NCBI GenBank assembly: GCA_020438865.1
Contig: JAGQTU010000001.1
Span: forward strand, 131,040 to 195,039
DNA length: 64,000 nt
DNA from: Mycobacterium sp.
GTDB taxonomy: Bacteria; Actinomycetota; Actinomycetes; Mycobacteriales; Mycobacteriaceae
Direction: 5' to 3'
Part shown: positions 63,963 through 64,000 of the stretch, in pieces
Position numbering within the stretch: position 1 is the first letter of the stretch
How the letters are laid out: each line of letters begins with the position of its first letter
Translations under genes and position numbers: made by a program
Notes under the pieces: generated by a model
What the model saw: the letters and a program-made list of their open reading frames with translations, nothing else
Database searches by the model: none
Told to the model about the DNA's origin: nothing

Positions 63963-64000
63963 TCAGGCGAGGCGAATGAGGCCGTAGTCGTAGGCGTGGC
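63963..64000 (-). CDS. C-terminal end of a ribosome hibernation factor-like protein (Rv3241c position), partial
   Basis: The last 38 bases encode HAYDYGLIRLA and a TGA stop on the minus strand. This is the position of the hpf-type gene before secA1 in mycobacteria, and the ending resembles the C-terminus of long ribosome hibernation-promoting factors. Too little is present to be sure. Confidence 0.5.
   Translation of the reverse strand, partial: HAYDYGLIRLA

Overview
The window is high-GC actinobacterial DNA, almost certainly from a Mycolicibacterium or another Mycobacterium sensu lato. From about 7 kb to the right edge the gene content and order follow the M. tuberculosis block Rv3193c to Rv3241c: UPF0182, the YlbL-type Lon protease, whiB7, uvrD2, mrx1, nudC, adnAB, moeZ, rhlE, entC, whiB1, pdtaS, the biotinyl protein, rshA, sigH, aroA, rsgA, desA3, ppk2, tgs3 and secA1. 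Rv numbers given below are recalled names for orthologous positions, not search results. I see no CRISPR array, insertion sequence, prophage or integron.

Layout. Bases 1-7,065 are a more accessory stretch: a cutinase cut by the left edge, a CoA-pyrophosphatase-like Nudix enzyme, an Acg-type nitroreductase, a cyclic-nucleotide-binding protein with a C-terminal ribbon-helix-helix segment, a DUF1272 zinc protein, a 42-residue membrane peptide, a PAS-PAS-EAL phosphodiesterase, the initiator tRNA-fMet with its own promoter and terminator, and a lipoprotein. Bases 7,083-16,971 hold envelope proteins, an orphan E1/ThiF-like protein, a UbiB-like kinase, whiB7 with a complete attenuator leader, tpx and two small secreted proteins. 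Bases 16,973-29,389 are DNA repair and redox: UvrD2, mycoredoxin, NudC, a K+ channel, AdnA/AdnB, LipV and an alkyltransferase-like protein. Bases 29,386-42,597 hold housekeeping and regulatory genes: MoeZ, a TetR regulator, RhlE, a ParA-like ATPase, EntC and a lipid-kinase family protein. Bases 42,598-46,824 are a redox and stress control cluster: WhiB1, PdtaS, the ribosomal peptide bL37, RshA-SigH and a YbaK deacylase. Bases 46,829-64,000 hold metabolism (SDR, ALDH, AroA, AKR, P450 with cupin, DesA3 with its reductase, Ppk2, Tgs3), Rv3235, SecA1 and the last codons of a probable hibernation factor.

How the parts work together. Thiol and oxidative stress control recurs: SigH with RshA, WhiB1, mycoredoxin-1, Tpx and NudC. 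DesA3 and its flavin/2Fe-2S reductase form a desaturation unit, and both genes carry related palindromes upstream. AdnA and AdnB form the end-resection motor-nuclease.

Regulatory sequence is unusually legible. There are at least eleven genes with a TANNNT hexamer 6-8 bases before the start codon, which suggests leaderless transcription. Two of these hexamers face away from each other across ten bases (41,617-41,638). The most worthwhile second looks are the cNMP-ribbon-helix-helix fusion (2,879-3,517), the orphan TOMM/ThiF-like protein (12,695-13,537), the shared desaturase operators (56,389-56,412 and 57,568-57,594), the whiB7 attenuator, and the back-to-back promoters at 41.6 kb.
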